Shown one piece after another: positions 53,056 to 62,821 of a stretch of DNA of 64,000 nucleotides. Each line of letters starts with the position of its first letter. Within the stretch, counting starts at the first letter, position 1. Position numbers and translations under genes: made by a program. The notes beneath the pieces were generated by a model that searched no databases, was not told the origin of the DNA, and saw only the letters and a program-made list of their open reading frames with translations. This DNA is from Arsenophonus endosymbiont of Aphis craccivora (GTDB taxonomy: Bacteria > Pseudomonadota > Gammaproteobacteria > Enterobacterales > Enterobacteriaceae), in the NCBI RefSeq assembly GCF_013460135.1, contig NZ_CP038155.1, positions 1,550,001 to 1,614,000 of the forward strand, written 5' to 3'.

Positions 53056-55655
53056 ATGTCTATCTCTACCTCTTCTAGCTCTAATTCATCAAGGCACTCC
53101 CACTATCAAAGTACAAGATAACCGGGGCTTAGCAATTCGAACATTAGAATTTTATCGAACAACGACCGAAGATCCCCCAGAAATACGTCTGATCCAACAA
53201 AAGTTTTCCGCTATCGGTAACCTGCTTTCCCAACAAGATCCACGACTTACTATCCCAAATTTCCTTTCTCAAACATCATTAACAGGCAATATCATCCATA
53301 CTAAGAGCCAGGACAGTGGTAACTTATTCACCTTAAACGACATTGAAGGACGATCTTTTTATCAACAAGATGCAAGACATACTCAGCGTAACTGGCTATA
53401 TGAATCGGCTGAATCACCGTTTATGGGCAGGTTACTTGCTATAGATGAGCAAGTCGCTAACCAACCATCACAGATCCGTGAACGCTTTATTTATGCACCA
53501 GCAACACCAGAAAGCCAAGCATATAATTTATGCGTCAAGTCATTCGTCACTATGATACCGCCGGCTGTCAACAACAACAAAGTTTTACCCTTCAAGGATA
53601 TCTTCAAATTCATCAACGCCAGCTATTGCTAAATTTTTCTGAGCAAAGCGATTGGCAGGGTACAGAACAACAGTGGCAACAAAAAATAGCCCCAGAAAAT
53701 TTTATTACTTGCTAAGACTATGATACTCAAGGTGGTTTACTACAACAAATTGATGCTGACGGTAGCATTCAACAACAGAGTTATAACCGCGCAGGACAGT
53801 TAATTGCACGCTTATTGCAAATTAAAGATCAGCCTCTAAAAATTGTCTTACAATCGGCTGATTACGCGGCTAGTGGACAAATCAGACAGGAAATATTGGG
53901 TAATGGCGTAGTAACTGATTATACCTATGAAGCTGAAACAGGTTATCTATTAACGGTAAAAACCTACCGTCCCGCAGATCATCCTTTGGGTTATTTAACT
54001 TTTCAGGATTTACGCTACACCTATGATCCGGTTGGTAATATTATCCTTATCCAGAATGATGCTCATGCCTCCCGTTTTTATCATAATCAAAAATACGTTG
54101 CCGAAAATCAGTACCGCTATGATACGTTCTATAAGCTCATCGAAGCGACTGGACGAGAATCCCTAACCAACCTCCCCCTTGCTGCTCAACGCTTTCTTGC
54201 CTCACCTGCTGACGCCGCCTATCAAAGCACCCCTTATACTCGCCAGTATCAATATGATGTTTCAGGTAATTTAACGACCATAAAACATCAAGGTGCTAGT
54301 CAGTGGACAAAGCATATTTATGTTTCTGACACCAGTAATCATGCTTTAGCTGACTCTTTTTTTGCATCAACTCCAAGCTTACCAATTGACGATTACTTTG
54401 ATGCCGCTGGCAATCAGCTTCAGTTGCAAATTAGCCAAAATTTAGGCTGGAATAGTCGAAATCAGTTGGCTGCAGTTGTCCCAATTAGCCTGGAAATAGG
54501 GCAAAATGATAGTGAAATCTACTGTTATGACAGCCAGGGAATACGCCTGGTCAAACAGCAGCAGTATCTAGCTAGCAATGTAAGCCACATTGAAACCTGT
54601 TGTTATTTGCCTGGAATTGAGATAATTACTAATGATCTACAAACAACAGATGATCAATCACAACAGCGCAAATCCCTACGAACAGTCATTATGCAAGAAA
54701 ATTTATGCGTATTGCATTGGGCTAGTGCATGATAAAACCTATCGTTATTCAGGCAAAGAACGGGATGCTACTGTGCTATATTATTATGGCTTCCGTTATT
54801 ATCAACCATGGGTTGGGCGGTGGTTAAATCTAGATCCCGCAGGTATCATTGATGGATTAAATCTCTATCGCATGGTAAGAAATAATCCTGTTAATAACAA
54901 AGATATACATGGTCTAATGCCCTGGCCATGGAAGAAAAAAAATAACCAAACAACAAATAGTAATGCAGAAGCTAAACCCTCAACCAGTAGTGGAAATACT
55001 ACAGCCTCCCAAAAACCATTAAACATTGTTATTGAACGTTTAGTTGATTTAATCGAAGAAGGACGATGGGGCGCAAGAGCATTAACAGGAAGTAGATTTG
55101 AAAGTACAATGAGTAAACTTTCAACCTTTTTTATTGATCTTCAACCAGAAGGCTCTTGATCAGAAGGTAAACAAATATTAATTTCGACTAAAGGATTTAA
55201 TCTTCCTCCTAAAGATCTTGTTAACCAAACAAGAGAGAGTAAAGACATCTATTCTTTCCTTAAACCATATCTTGAAAGAGATATAAATTCTGAGACTTTT
55301 TGTTTACAAAATCTAACTTCTGACTTAGCTAAATGGACAACAAATGCTTTACAAAAAAACTAATGTATTAACAAAAAATATTGCTGATGATTACATAAAA
55401 CGTATCGAGCGCGCCTCAGATATCGAAATCGATAAAGGAGAATTTACCAAAAATCCTGCATCTAGAGCCCCAGAAACTCAAGAATAAGAAATTCAGTATT
55501 TATATTACGCTTTAGGTTTATTTGAAAGTGAGACTGATTGGGTTGAATATGCCAAAAACATGTACTTAGACGAATATCCCTTACTTGCAAATATCAGTTA
55601 TCAAAGAGCACAGCGTATCTATGAAAAAAATAGATCAAATAATGTTTACATGTAG
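53056..55655 (+). pseudogene. Tc toxin C subunit (TccC-like) with unknown C-terminal toxin domain, broken
   Basis: TccC proteins are RHS-repeat proteins that form a cocoon with TcB around a variable C-terminal toxin. The start ATG (53056) has a strong GGAGG site but leads out of frame. The family sequence HQGTPTIKVQDNRGLAIR appears in another frame, then TLNDIEGRSFYQQDA. Further lesions are a frameshift near 53530 (VIRHYDTAGC), a TAA at 53714, and a jump near 54725 that removes about 60 residues before YRYSGKERDATVLYYYGF, YYQPWVGRWLNLDPAG and the cleavage region DIHGLMP. The unique C-terminal domain follows with a TGA at 55157, a frameshift near 55360 and a TAA at 55486, and ends at 55655. 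I do not recognise that domain. Confidence 0.87.
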
Positions 55656-55726
55656 ACAATAAACCAATAATTAACATACACAAAATCACTTATTGCTTTT
55701 GAAATAAGTGATTTTATTTTAGATAA

Positions 55727-56734
55727 AACAGCAACGATTCTGGGCTTATCGATCATTAAAAGGCAGTCCACTGCGCAGTGAACTTTATGGTTTAGATCAC
55801 AGGCCGCTGACGCCAAAAATCCTTACACCGTTACCTATTACCGCTATCAGATTAGGCAAATTCCGGCGGTGACAACGAGCAAAACCGGCTTAGCAATGGC
55901 CCCCATGTCATTAGAGCAATGGGATTACAATTATGAACGTATTGCTGAAGATCCGCTTTATAGCCAAAACGTTAATCTCGCGTTTGATGATAATAGGGCA
56001 ATAATATATAATGTTGCCATCAACTATCAACGTCGACCCATTAGTATAATTCCTCCCTCCATCTGGTTGACAGACGGTGCTTTTGAGCAAAGTTACGATC
56101 CACAACAACTACTATTACGCATTAGCGAAAATCAAATCCGCTATCACAATTTAAAAACACCAGAACAGTATCGATTAAATATTGCTGATATACAGCGGAC
56201 AGATATAATCACCTTACCTGCCAGCGATGTGCCAGCTGAAGGATTTTCGCTTGAATCGCTGTTAAATCCTGATGGTATTTTGAGTGAAAACACACCGCGA
56301 GAATATGCCGGACAAAGTAAAATTTACTGCCTGGAGGGTGGCGATAATAAACTAGTAGAAATCCCGACAATCCAAGCTTTAGTCGCTTTTACTGAGCTGG
56401 CCGAACTGGATGAACAAAGTTTGCTCGCATTTGAACCAGTACTTAGCACAAGTCAAATTGAAGCATATTTAACCAATGCGGGTTATATCAAAACCAAATA
56501 CCTGTTCCCACGTCCAGGGGAAGAAACTGCCGATATCTGGGTCGCACGACTTAACTATATAGTGAATATTATGATGAAAAGGCTTTTTATTATCCTTATC
56601 GCCAGCGACACTCATTATTAACCGGCGCAACCAATTATCAATGGGATAAATATTACTGCGTCGTATTAAGCACTACTGATGCCGCTGGTTTCTATACGCA
56701 AGCGGATTATGATTACCGTTTTCTTATGCGTTAT
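55727..56734 (+). pseudogene. Tc toxin B subunit (TcdB/TcaC-like) fragment, cut by IS copy 5
   Basis: The frame pieces RFWAYRSLKGSPLRSELYGL, YTVTYYRYQIRQIPAV, YNYERIAEDPLYSQNVNLAF, PAEGFSLESLLNPDG, REYAGQSK and DAAGFYTQADYDYRF match the middle region of TcdB-type proteins. Frameshifts occur near 55810 and near 56565. The N-terminal SpvB part and the whole C-terminal part are missing; the right side is cut by the IS at 56735. It lies downstream of the TccC relic on the same strand, the reverse of the usual B-then-C order. Confidence 0.82.
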
Positions 56735-57795
56735 GGCTTTGTTGAATAAATCAGAATTAGCCGACAGGATGGCTCCCTCTGCTACACCTACACCTGTTAT
56801 CCGATCCTGACGCTGTGTGGCATACCCAACAACGTCATACGGTTCAGCGCTTTGACCATCGCCATTGCTTCACCTACCTGAGGCTCATAGTCACGCAGCC
56901 TCAGATGGCCACCCAGCAAAGTTTTTATGCGGAACATCGCTGTTTCTGCCACTGAACGCCGGTGATAACCCACTTTCTTTTTCCACATATCATTACTCCT
57001 GCTCAGACGCTGATTCGCCACCGCATGGTTACGTTCATGGTACTTGTCCGGCCAGTATTTCGCTCCGCTTCGCGGCGGGATAAGGGGCCTGATTTTCTTT
57101 CTTAGCAACGCATCGTGGCAGTAACAGGCGTCATAAGCACCGTCTGCTGACACTTCCCTGATTTTCCGGTGGGTTTGGTTAATCAGGCCCGGCAGTGCCT
57201 GCGCATCTGTCGTTCCGCTGAGCGATAAGTCGGCACAGATAATCTCATGAGTCACACTGTCTGCTGCCAGATGAAGCTTGCGCCACACTCTTCGTCTGTC
57301 AGCCCCATGCTGCCTGACTTTCCATTCACCTTCGCCAAAGACCTTCAGACCGGTACTGTCGATGACCAGATGCGAGATTTCACCACGCGTTGGCGTTTTT
57401 ATGCTGATGTTGACGCTCTTTGCTCGTCTGCTGACCAGCGAGTAGTCCGGACAGCACAGCGGCAAAGACATGAGTTTAAAAATCGAATAAACGAAGCCCT
57501 GTAATGCCCGGAGCGACAGGTTAAACACACGCTTCATCATCAGGACAGTGGTAACAGCCATATCGCTGTAGTAAAGCGGCCGGCCACGACCTTCAGGCGA
57601 AGAACTGTCAGTCCATCCAGCGATGGCCGACTCATCAAGCCAGACCGTCAGGGAACCGCGTTGTCTGAGTGCCTTGTTGTACGCGGGCCAGTTGGTAATT
57701 TTAAACTTTTGCTTTGCCATGGGGACCTGATGTTGAAACGAATTTAGCGATCAGCTCCGCCAATCACCTAAAAGTTCGATTTATTCAACAAAGCC
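56735..57795 (-). mobile_element. IS903-like insertion sequence, copy 5
   Basis: This copy is 1061 bp because of a 6-bp extra CCTACA near 56785, between the transposase stop and the element end. The 18-bp ends are perfect. The outer flanks, atgcgttat and caagaaggc, differ, so there is no target duplication; the element truncates the TcB fragment. Confidence 0.95.
56797..57720 (-). CDS. IS903-like transposase (copy 5)
   Basis: A complete 307-residue frame with the three catalytic contexts. Private changes are GFVYSIF for GFVDSIF and DYEPQVG for DYEAQVG. Possibly active. Confidence 0.95.
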   Translation of the reverse strand: MAKQKFKITNWPAYNKALRQRGSLTVWLDESAIAGWTDSSSPEGRGRPLYYSDMAVTTVLMMKRVFNLSLRALQGFVYSIFKLMSLPLCCPDYSLVSRRAKSVNISIKTPTRGEISHLVIDSTGLKVFGEGEWKVRQHGADRRRVWRKLHLAADSVTHEIICADLSLSGTTDAQALPGLINQTHRKIREVSADGAYDACYCHDALLRKKIRPLIPPRSGAKYWPDKYHERNHAVANQRLSRSNDMWKKKVGYHRRSVAETAMFRIKTLLGGHLRLRDYEPQVGEAMAMVKALNRMTLLGMPHSVRIG

Positions 57796-57947
57796 CAAGA
57801 AGGCTTAACGCAAGTTCAGTGATATTAAGTTAGCGGTAAATTAGGCTATAAATATACGCAGAGTAGAGATTGCAATAAACGGTAAGAAGTATAAGAGAAG
57901 GTAAATAACTTTCTGCTAATTAAAATAAATTGCTATCAGTTTGTTAA

Positions 57948-58022
57948 TGGCGTCCCCTGCAGGAATCGAACCTACAATTAGCCCTTAGGAGGGGCTTGTT
58001 ATATCCATTTAACTAAGAGGAC
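57948..58022 (-). tRNA. argW: tRNA-Arg (anticodon CCT)
   Basis: The 75-nt gene begins GTCCTCTTAGTTAAATGG, has CCTCCTAAGG around the CCT anticodon, GGTTCGATTCC in the T arm and an encoded CCA. It is nearly identical to E. coli argW, which also lies near mlaA-fadL. argW is a common phage attachment site in enterics. Here it stands between two IS copies and no integrase is present. Confidence 0.95.
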
Positions 58023-58107
58023 ATAGAATTTTTTCAGTCTAAATTGCCTTGATATACTATTTATTTTACTATTAAATCCCTCTTAAAATCAACTTGTTGA
58101 AGGTGAA

Positions 58108-59162
58108 GGCTTTGTTGAATAAATCAGAATTAGCCGCCAGGATGGCTCCCTCTGCTACAGCTGTTATCCGATCCTGACGCTGTGTGGCATACCCAACAAC
58201 GTCATACGGTTCAGCGCTTTGACCATCGCCATTGCTTCACCTACCTGAGCCTCATAGTCACGCAGCCTCAGATGGCCACCCAGCAAAGTTTTTATGCGGA
58301 ACATCGCTGTTTCTGCCACTGAACGCCGGTGATAACCCACTTTCTTTTTCCACATATCATTACTCCTGCTCAGACGCTGATTCGCCACCGCATGGTTACG
58401 TTCATGGTACTTGTCCGGCCAGTATTTCGCTCCGCTTCGCGGCGGGATAAGGGGCCTGATTTTCTTTCTTAGCAACGCATCGTGGCAGTAACAGGCGTGA
58501 TAAGCACCGTCTGCTGACACTTCCCTGATTTTCCGGTGGGTTTGGTTAATCAGGCCCGGCAGTGCCTGCGCATCTGTCGTTCCGCTGAGCGATAAGTCGG
58601 CACAGATAATCTCATGATTCACACTGTCTGCTGCCAGATGAAGCTTGCGCCACACTCTTCGTCTGTCAGCCCCATGCTGCCTAACTTTCCATTCACCTTC
58701 GCCAAAGACCTTCAGACCGGTACTGTCGATGACCAGATGCGAGATTTCACCACGCGTTGGCGTTTTTATGCTGATGTTGACGCTCTTTGCTAGTCTGCTG
58801 ACCAGCGAGTAATCCGGACAGCACAGCGGCTAAGACATGAGTTTAAAAATCGAATCAACGAAGCCCTGTAATGCCCGGATCGACAGGTTAAACACACGCT
58901 TCATCATCAGGACAGTGGTAACAGCCATATCGCTGTAGTAAAGCGGCCGGCCACGACCTTCAGGCGAAGAACTGTCAGTCCATCCAGCGATGGCCGACTC
59001 ATCAAGCCAGACCGTCAGGGAACCGCGTTGTCTGAGTGCCTTGTTGTACGCGGGCCAGTTGGTAATTTTAAACTTTTGCTTTGCCATGGGGACCTGATGT
59101 TGAAACGAATTTAGCGATCAGCTCCGCCAATCACCTAAAAGTTCGATTTATTCAACAAAGCC
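58108..59162 (-). mobile_element. IS903-like insertion sequence, copy 6 (defective)
   Basis: A 1055-bp copy with perfect 18-bp ends. The 9 bp right of it, cttgttgaa (59163-59171), recur on the left at 58093-58101 but are separated from the element by six bases, ggtgaa. It is therefore probably a simple insertion with a small later change at the left junction. It lies between argW and mlaA. Confidence 0.93.
58164..59087 (-). pseudogene. IS903-like transposase (copy 6) with a nonsense codon
   Basis: The frame has TAG at codon 87, identical to copy 4, but lacks the second stop of copy 4. It also has an Arg-to-Leu change in the RRAKSVN motif and SIRALQG for SLRALQG. It probably transposed using a transposase supplied by another copy. 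Confidence 0.93.
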
Positions 59163-59576
59163 CTTGTTGAATACAATTAGTTTAATTTTATTGCTGATGG
59201 CTGGATTTGTGTTTAAATAGGTTTGATTCTCTGTTGCGCTATATTAGAGTAAATCGTTAAATTATTATTTTATAAATTATCATTTAGTGAATTATTTAAT
59301 AAATATTGTTATTAAATGTGTTTATCCTATTTTACATTATGATGTATTTATCATTTGAGAATAATTATTATTGTTTGTTTTTTTTATATTTTGGGGCTAT
59401 AACTTGGTGTTATTTATTTGTTTTTTAACCTATCCCCCTATTTAAAAATAATCGCTTGCACATTATATGCTTAGATAAATAGTGATTAAATTCGTATCAT
59501 TAAATCAAAACGTAAGTAAGATTAAATTAATGAGGATATATAATTATGAATGGACAATCTATGTGAGGGTGTTTTG
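59163..59576. other. AT-rich region upstream of mlaA
   Basis: No gene is recognised over about 410 bp. Close to mlaA a short frame at 59546 (MNGQSM then stop) follows TGAGGA; it may be a leftover of an older start. Confidence 0.4.
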
Positions 59577-60347
59577 TTGAATAGAAAAACAAGATTTAAA
59601 ACATATCGATTATGTGGTGTATTTTTTGCAGTATGGTTGATTACAAGCTGTTCTAGTACACCGACCGATAATCAACAGCGCTCTGATCCGCTAGAGAGTT
59701 TTAATCGAACAATGTTTGATTTTAATTATCATGTTCTCGATCATTATGTGGTGCGGCCAGTTGCCGTTGCTTGGCGTGATTATGTTCCTATGCCTGCACG
59801 TAATGGTTTAGTCAATTTTTTTGCTAACCTGGAAGAGCCTGCAAGTATGGTGAATAATTTTCTACGCGGTGATATTTATCAAGGAATGAAGCATTTCAAT
59901 CGTTTTTTCCTAAATAGTGTTTTTGGTATGGCGGGATTGATCGATATTGCTTCAATGGCTAATCCTAAACTTGCTAAACAAGAATCTAATCTTTTTGGTA
60001 GTACTTTGGGATATTATCAGGTTGGTTACGGTCCATATGTGGTATTGCCAGGTTATGGTAGTTTTACCCTACGAGAAGATGGAGGTGACTGGGCTGACAA
60101 GGCTTACCCGATGTTAAGTTACCTTACTTTTTGGATGTCAGCCGGAAAATGGGTATTAGAGGGAATCGAAAAACGGGCACTTTTTTTAGACTCTGATGGA
60201 ATACTACAAAACTCTTCTGATCCATATTTAATGGTCAGAGAGGCATATTTTCAGAATAAAGATTTTAAGGCGCAGGGAGGGGTGTTGAAGCCGACTATTA
60301 ATCCTAACGCTGCTGTGATTGAAGAAGATTTGGATTCTATTGATTAG
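59577..60347 (+). CDS. mlaA: MlaA (VacJ) outer-membrane lipoprotein for lipid asymmetry
   Basis: MlaA removes mislocalised phospholipids from the outer leaflet and hands them to MlaC. The protein is chosen to start at the TTG at 59577 (NRKTRFKTYRL), which has GAGGG 7 nt upstream and gives a normal lipoprotein signal; an ATG at 59550 would add nine residues. The lipobox LITSC is followed by SSTP. Family blocks are RSDPLESFNRTMFDFNYHVLD, with the conserved VRPVAVAWRDYVPMPARNGL and DSDGILQNSSDPYLMVREAY. Synteny with fadL matches E. coli. Intact. Confidence 0.94.
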   Translation: MNRKTRFKTYRLCGVFFAVWLITSCSSTPTDNQQRSDPLESFNRTMFDFNYHVLDHYVVRPVAVAWRDYVPMPARNGLVNFFANLEEPASMVNNFLRGDIYQGMKHFNRFFLNSVFGMAGLIDIASMANPKLAKQESNLFGSTLGYYQVGYGPYVVLPGYGSFTLREDGGDWADKAYPMLSYLTFWMSAGKWVLEGIEKRALFLDSDGILQNSSDPYLMVREAYFQNKDFKAQGGVLKPTINPNAAVIEEDLDSID

Positions 60348-60586
60348 TAATAGACTGGTACATTTTAGTTTAAATGTTAATGAGTAAAAAATAACGGTGA
60401 GATAATTTATTGATTTTTATGGTCACGTTAACTTAAATCTTTATAAATTTAAAAATCAATTAATAATATAATTGTTTGCTAATTATCATTTACGATAAAT
60501 TATTTAATTAGTGAATGGTGGCATCAGTGATGATATTTGGATTTAAAACTATCATCACTAAATATTTCTTACTGATCGATTTTAGC

Positions 60587-60611
60587 AAGGATAGCTATTG
60601 CTATCCTTTTG
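60587..60611. terminator. Terminator between mlaA and fadL
   Basis: AAGGATAGC and GCTATCCTT form a perfect 9-bp stem with a TATT loop, followed on the + strand by TTTGTATTTTT. It serves the rightward mlaA transcript and possibly the converging fadL. Confidence 0.7.
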
Positions 60612-60627
60612 TATTTTTAAGAAAAAA

Positions 60628-61921
60628 TTAGAATTTGTAGTTAAAGTTAACACCTGCTAACCAAGCGCTACCACTTGATTTAAATTCATACGCCGGTAGG
60701 GGCATACCTATTGACGGCATTTCTTCTTTGATTTTTACATGTTGTCCGTGCATGTAGGAAATGCCTACGTCAACTGAGGCATTTTCGTTAAAGGCATAAG
60801 TTGTACCGGCACTGATCCAAAAGCGATCTTGATTGGGAATTGAGATAGAGCAATTTTTAGCGGGTACTGGGCTATCATCAAAGGCAATACCGGTACGAAA
60901 TGTCCAATGATCATCATGATAGTCAGTGGTGCCTAAAGCAATACGGAACACATCTCTAAAACCTTCATATTTATTAAATAAAACGCGTCCATCATCTTTT
61001 GCGGTGGCTTTCAGTTCTTTAAACTGGCTCCAACTGGTATAGGCTAAACTATAATGAACTGCCCATTTAGGGGCAACTTTATTATAGCCGGAGATTTACC
61101 AAATTTCGGGCAGATTCAGATCCAGTTTGCCGTTAACGCTATTTCCGCCTAAACCACCAGGCATTGATGGAGGAAGCTCATTACTATAGTCGCCATTAAA
61201 CTTTATTTTAACTTCTGAACGATAGGTAAAGCTGTAACGATTATTCTCATCTAATTCATACAGGATACCGGCATTCCAGCCATATCCCCAATCACTACCC
61301 TTAAGTTTGGCAATTGTGGTTGCTTTAGGTAGCCCCCCCCCATATTGGGCCAAATTCCCCAATATGACGGGTAATTTTTGCATCGGCATAGACTGCATTA
61401 AAGCCTAAACCTGCACTGAAATGCTCATTAAGGCGATAAGCACCGCTTAAATTTAAGTTCAGGGTAGTTAGATCGGTTTTCCCACCAATAGTCCCAGCAT
61501 TATAGTTATGATTGAATTCAGTGGCTAAACCGTAATTAGTAGTAATTGAAGTGCCAACAGCCCATTTTTCATTTACTGGAAAAATAAAATGGGCATTGGG
61601 TATCCAGGCATGAGGCGCGATATTGTTTGAACTGGTACTATTACCAGTGACAGGTGATTTTCCTTTTATATCAACGTCAGGATTAATATAAATTGCACCA
61701 AGAGAAAGCACTGGATTATTGAATAACATCATCGCTGCTGGATTGCGACTACCAACACTAGCATTATCGCCAATCGCACCTTCCCCTGAAAAAGCACGAC
61801 CCAATGCAGAAGTGGAATATTCGTTTAGTTGAAAGCCAGCAGCACTGGCATTTGTCGAAATAAAACTTACAGCCATTGCCAAGATTGTATGTTTGAACAG
61901 GTTTTTCTGGTTCATAACCAA
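60628..61921 (-). pseudogene. fadL: FadL long-chain fatty acid channel, frameshift and stop
   Basis: FadL imports long-chain fatty acids across the outer membrane. The signal peptide ends at NASAAGFQLNEYS and the barrel N-terminus is collinear with E. coli up to [11 protein letters not shown]. There an extra G in GGGG (about 61355) or in a G9 tract (61333-61341) shifts the frame; the next frame reads [20 protein letters not shown] and [24 protein letters not shown] at 61096-61098 replaces Glu in NLPEIW-ISGYN. The last third ([24 protein letters not shown] end) is intact. Confidence 0.93.
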
Positions 61922-62276
61922 AACCCCTTAAATTATATTTATGATAAGAACGACATTGATAGTCGTAATAGAAAGGCCCGAATTGTATTGCTCCATGCCA
62001 ATATGGCAAATCAGACCAGTTGACTGAGTATAGAATTGAATACTGGTTTTATTACAAGCATGTTTACTGCGTATATGTTATTTGTTTGTAAAAATGTGAT
62101 TTATTTAACATAAAATTGGTGCATTAATTATGCGAAGTGATAGGAATAGAATAACAATAGGGATATTAGATCAAATAACTACTTGATATTTTATAGATTA
62201 TCAGATAGTAGCTGATATTTTTTTGTTAATTAGCGTTATGATTATATTTTGTTAATGTTTATTGTTGGAAAAAATT
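61922..62276. other. fadL-yfcZ intergenic region
   Basis: The divergent promoters of fadL and yfcZ lie here. One FadR-like sequence is noted separately at 62003. No gene is seen. Confidence 0.5.
62003..62019. promoter_or_regulatory. Candidate FadR operator, fadL promoter
   Basis: The right half GACCAGTT matches the FadR consensus (AACTGGTCNGACCAGTT) fully, the left half only at three positions. It lies about 85 bp upstream of fadL. Confidence 0.4.
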
Positions 62277-62573
62277 ATGTCGGATGCTAAGAATCGTTGT
62301 CATGCAGAAGAAACTGCTGCTTGCTGTTGTGTTGATGTGGGTACAGTGATAGATAATCAAAATTGTATCGCTTTTTTTGAAAAAAATTTTTTAAATCAAC
62401 AAGAGGCTGAAAAAATGTTAACACAGCTAACAGAAAAAGCGCGGTCAGTTGAATCAGAGCCTTGTGTGATTGAACATCAGATTCAGCCTATTGTTGAGGG
62501 TGTTAAATTACTAGCGAGTTTTACCTTTTGTTGTGAAGCTGAAACGCTAATTTTTCAATTAAATTTGCGTTAA
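62277..62573 (+). CDS. yfcZ: YfcZ/YiiS family (DUF406) protein
   Basis: A 98-residue protein starting MSDAKNRCHAEETAACCCVD, with LTEKARSVESEPC and the ending CCEAETLIFQLNLR. It matches E. coli YfcZ in length and position between fadL and fadI. Function unknown; the cysteines are conserved. The ATG at 62262 would add five residues. Confidence 0.92.
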   Translation: MSDAKNRCHAEETAACCCVDVGTVIDNQNCIAFFEKNFLNQQEAEKMLTQLTEKARSVESEPCVIEHQIQPIVEGVKLLASFTFCCEAETLIFQLNLR

Positions 62574-62735
62574 TTGAATTTAACAATGCCTACAGATGTT
62601 TTGTAGGCATTGGGTCGTTGAGTTGTTCTCAATATTTTGACTTGTGTGACAAATAAATATTCATATCTTGTGTGCCGACTCTCAGTTTTTAATTTTTATT
62701 ATTTTTCTTTCACTACATTTGAATAACAATTGATT

Positions 62736-62752
62736 ATCAGATCAGACCTCTG
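62736..62752. promoter_or_regulatory. Candidate FadR operator, fadI promoter
   Basis: ATCAGATCAGACCTCTG matches the FadR consensus at five of eight positions in each half including GATC/GACC core bases, 70 bp upstream of fadI. Confidence 0.4.
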
Positions 62753-62821
62753 TGAAGTATTGGGAATGATTAACTATAGTTTCATTTTTCATTTTTTATA
62801 AAAAGGGAAGCGAGATCTGCT

